NCBI GenBank assembly: GCA_963677185.1
Contig: OY781889.1
Span: 496,001-560,000, forward strand
Source of the DNA: G963677185 sp963677185
GTDB taxonomy: Bacteria; Bacillota; Syntrophomonadia; Syntrophomonadales; Syntrophomonadaceae
Length of the DNA stretch: 64,000 nucleotides
Direction of reading: 5' to 3'
This document shows positions 62,257 to 64,000 of this stretch, in pieces. Each line of letters opens with the position of its first letter. Position 1 is the first letter of the stretch. The notes under the pieces were generated by a model. The model was not told the origin of the DNA. It saw nothing but the letters and a program-made list of their open reading frames with translations, and did no database searches. The position numbers were made by a program, and so were the translations under genes.

Positions 62257-62343
62257 GTGGAGTATTGTTTCAACATGAACGTGGATATTCTGCTGTTTGG
62301 GTTGATTCTCGCGGCTTTCTTCCTGAAAAGAAGAAACGGTTAG
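62257..62343 (+). CDS. Candidate 28-residue single-helix membrane peptide
   Basis: A GTG start at 62257 is preceded at seven bases by AGGAGG, within GGGAGGAGGTGAT, one of the strongest binding sites in the window. The frame runs 28 codons to TAG at 62341-62343. The product begins M-E-Y-C-F-N-M-N-V-D-I and continues as a hydrophobic helix ending F-L-K-R-R-N-G, so the basic end should stay inside. A candidate promoter lies upstream. An inverted repeat (ACGGTTAG with CTAACCGT) spans the stop codon. Confidence 0.5.
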   Translation: MEYCFNMNVDILLFGLILAAFFLKRRNG

Positions 62344-62475
62344 CTCGCAACTAACCGTCAACCAATAATTTACCCCCAGGGGCGCAAGCCGCCTGCTGCC
62401 ATTATTATAAAACAGAATGCTTACCTGCGCAAGCATCACAAAAGTCGACCATCGGCATGCTGTTCAGGCCGCATT

Positions 62476-64000
62476 TCACCATCCCACATCGATCTGATTA
62501 TTAGCGGATTTATCAGGCTGTTCTATTTGAACCATTCCGTCTTCGATTTGGTACAAGCGCCCCTCGACACATACAATCCCTTCGGCCTGCTGCTTGCTGG
62601 ATGGGTTCCAGAACTTCAGGGTAATCATACTCCGGGTAACATTTTGCAGCAAAGTGCCCGGCAGGACGGATACCAGATATTCGGGCTCCAGCTTTGGCGA
62701 CAGAGTCTGTCCTTTTAACAACCTGGCTGTTAAAATATAGCTGCTGTTGGCTAATCCGTATTCCGACAGACTGGCTGAACTGTACACAACGGCTTCCCAT
62801 ATTCCTGGTTCCGGATTGCTCAGGTGCTGGCTGCAGTATTCCTGTTCAGCGCCTTTGCCAATAAAGTCGCCGGAATGCTGCTGTCCGTCGGGAGCTATGA
62901 GATAAAGGCGAACCCGGCCCTGGCCATTAAGTTCCAGGGTAAAATCCAAGGCGGTGCTGCCGCTGGGGATTTCAAGAAAATAGCGCCGGTACTGGCCGGC
63001 ACCGGGCTGATCATTGAAGGCAACGGCCTTGTTGGCGACACTCTCAAGTTTTACGGGAATAATCACAGTCTGCAAAGCCACAGCATCAAATCCAAGGGTC
63101 TCCTTGTCGTCTGCCACCAGAAGGGCGCTGTAAAGGCCGCTCTTGTCCAGGTCATTGTATTTGACCTGAAAGCTGCGGGTGCTGTTGCCCGGCAACTGCA
63201 GGCTGGTCTGCTCCGTCGACATCCACGAAGTTGCCCTGGCCAGCATCAGCTCGCAGAGATTGGGGCTGTTGTTGGTCAGCGAGACCGTGAACTCTCCAGG
63301 GGCAAAGCCCCGGCTGTACAAGCCCAGGCTGCGAATTATGCCGGGGCTGCCCTGTCGCACGTCTATATCCGGGGCCAGACTGGTGCTGGCCTTCATGTAC
63401 TTCCAGGCACCAGTCAAGTCCACTGCCCCGTAGCCCTGTTCGACCGGCTGGAATCCGGGCAGTGGGCTGGCGCCGTTCAGCAGGCCGACCCAGGCAGCCC
63501 GGGTTTTCTGCACGTACTTGTCGCCCGGGGTGGCCTCGAGCAGTAGCGCCAGGGCCCCGGCGGTGTTGGGAGCCGCAATGCTGGTCCCCTGGACCAGCTT
63601 GTATGCTTGCTCGTCCCAGAGCGGGTTGCATGATACTGCGCTGCCCGGGGCTACGACCAGAGGCGCAACCTGGGCCTCGCTTCCGGGACCGGCCGCAGAA
63701 AAATACCACAGGGTCGGGTCTTTTACCTCCCACCCATAATCCGTTTTCCACATTTGCGGGCTGGCATAAGCCCCGACGCTGAAGATATAACTCGTATCGG
63801 CGCTGGCGCTGACTGATTCCAGTCCCGGCCCGTTATTGCCGGCGGCCATTACCAGTATCATCCCGTACTGTTCCAGCGCGGTCCGGGCCAGGGCTTCCAG
63901 GGTGCGCCGTTCGTAAGCACTGAGTTCAGCCTGGCCCATGCTGATTATGGCTATCCGGGAGCCGCGTTCCTGAGCCAGGGTCACGGCTTTTTTCAACTGA
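62476..64000 (-). CDS. Subtilisin-family (S8) serine protease, C-terminal part
   Basis: The frame stays open to the right edge, so the N-terminus with catalytic Asp and His is missing; about 508 residues are visible. The oxyanion asparagine (M-A-A-G-N-N-G-P) and catalytic serine (Q-G-T-S-I-A-A-P-N-T-A-G) are intact. After the protease domain (to about residue 205 of the visible part) come immunoglobulin-like and pre-peptidase C-like beta domains, as in large secreted subtilases. It is probably secreted. It lies near the second stalk-MORN gene on the same strand. The local GC content is visibly higher near the edge than in the neighbouring genes. Confidence 0.88.
   Translation of the reverse strand, partial: QLKKAVTLAQERGSRIAIISMGQAELSAYERRTLEALARTALEQYGMILVMAAGNNGPGLESVSASADTSYIFSVGAYASPQMWKTDYGWEVKDPTLWYFSAAGPGSEAQVAPLVVAPGSAVSCNPLWDEQAYKLVQGTSIAAPNTAGALALLLEATPGDKYVQKTRAAWVGLLNGASPLPGFQPVEQGYGAVDLTGAWKYMKASTSLAPDIDVRQGSPGIIRSLGLYSRGFAPGEFTVSLTNNSPNLCELMLARATSWMSTEQTSLQLPGNSTRSFQVKYNDLDKSGLYSALLVADDKETLGFDAVALQTVIIPVKLESVANKAVAFNDQPGAGQYRRYFLEIPSGSTALDFTLELNGQGRVRLYLIAPDGQQHSGDFIGKGAEQEYCSQHLSNPEPGIWEAVVYSSASLSEYGLANSSYILTARLLKGQTLSPKLEPEYLVSVLPGTLLQNVTRSMITLKFWNPSSKQQAEGIVCVEGRLYQIEDGMVQIEQPDKSANNQIDVGW

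Overview
The window reads as the chromosome of an anaerobic, motile, Gram-positive-type bacterium of the Clostridia. The best guess is a relative of Syntrophomonas; this is inferred from gene content and no search was run. Pointers are strong AGGAGG-type ribosome binding sites with many TTG and GTG starts, the Bacillus/Clostridium order comFC-yvyF-flgM-flgN-flgK-flgL-DUF6470-fliW-csrA-fliD, degS/degU, a class III (oxygen-sensitive) ribonucleotide reductase, and a 1432-residue acyl-CoA dehydratase activase-like protein. No rRNA, tRNA or CRISPR array was seen.

Layout. (1) 1-1544: the tail of a secreted stalk-domain protein, a 159-bp inverted-repeat element and a ferredoxin-nitroreductase. (2) 1583-16274: a phospho-signalling island. 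It holds a transmembrane Ser/Thr kinase with a MORN-repeat ectodomain, a TM2-FHA protein, an FHA-FHA-ABC transporter, two PP2C phosphatases, an HtrA-type protease fused to FHA, a beta-lactamase-fold serine hydrolase, a VWA-FHA protein, a zinc-ribbon-FHA protein and a secreted stalk-MORN protein. (3) 16360-22564: the giant activase with its own good promoter, thyA, a folA-type reductase and a small hypothetical gene. (4) 22592-36772: arginine biosynthesis on the minus strand (argC-J-B-D-F-G, with argH further downstream). Between argG and argH lie nrdD/nrdG, two duplicated metallo-hydrolases and two small membrane proteins. (5) 36950-53391: late flagellar and competence genes, with strikingly enlarged FlgL (1172 aa) and FlgK (1591 aa) and a perfect 104-bp palindrome between flgK and flgN; degU and degS follow. 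(6) 53412-57596: a phosphohexomutase, UDP-GlcNAc 2-epimerase and a ParM-like actin with a small partner. (7) 57810-64000: a second accessory zone with two related membrane zinc-ribbon proteins (one with ankyrin repeats), a second secreted MORN protein, a 28-residue membrane peptide and the C-terminal part of a subtilase.

How it may work together. Regions 2 and 7 share domain themes: stalk (copper amine oxidase N-terminal-like) domains, MORN repeats, zinc ribbons and secreted serine proteases. The kinase puts MORN repeats outside the membrane, while neighbouring genes secrete MORN proteins. At least five FHA proteins could read the kinase's phosphothreonine marks, and two PP2C enzymes could erase them. 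This looks like a dedicated envelope-sensing phospho-relay controlling a transporter and extracytoplasmic hydrolases; the role is inference. The most unusual nucleotide-level signals are the 104-bp palindrome, four intergenic arrays of a 7-nt repeat (consensus GTRAAAC), and tandem LexA-like boxes upstream of the ParM-like gene.
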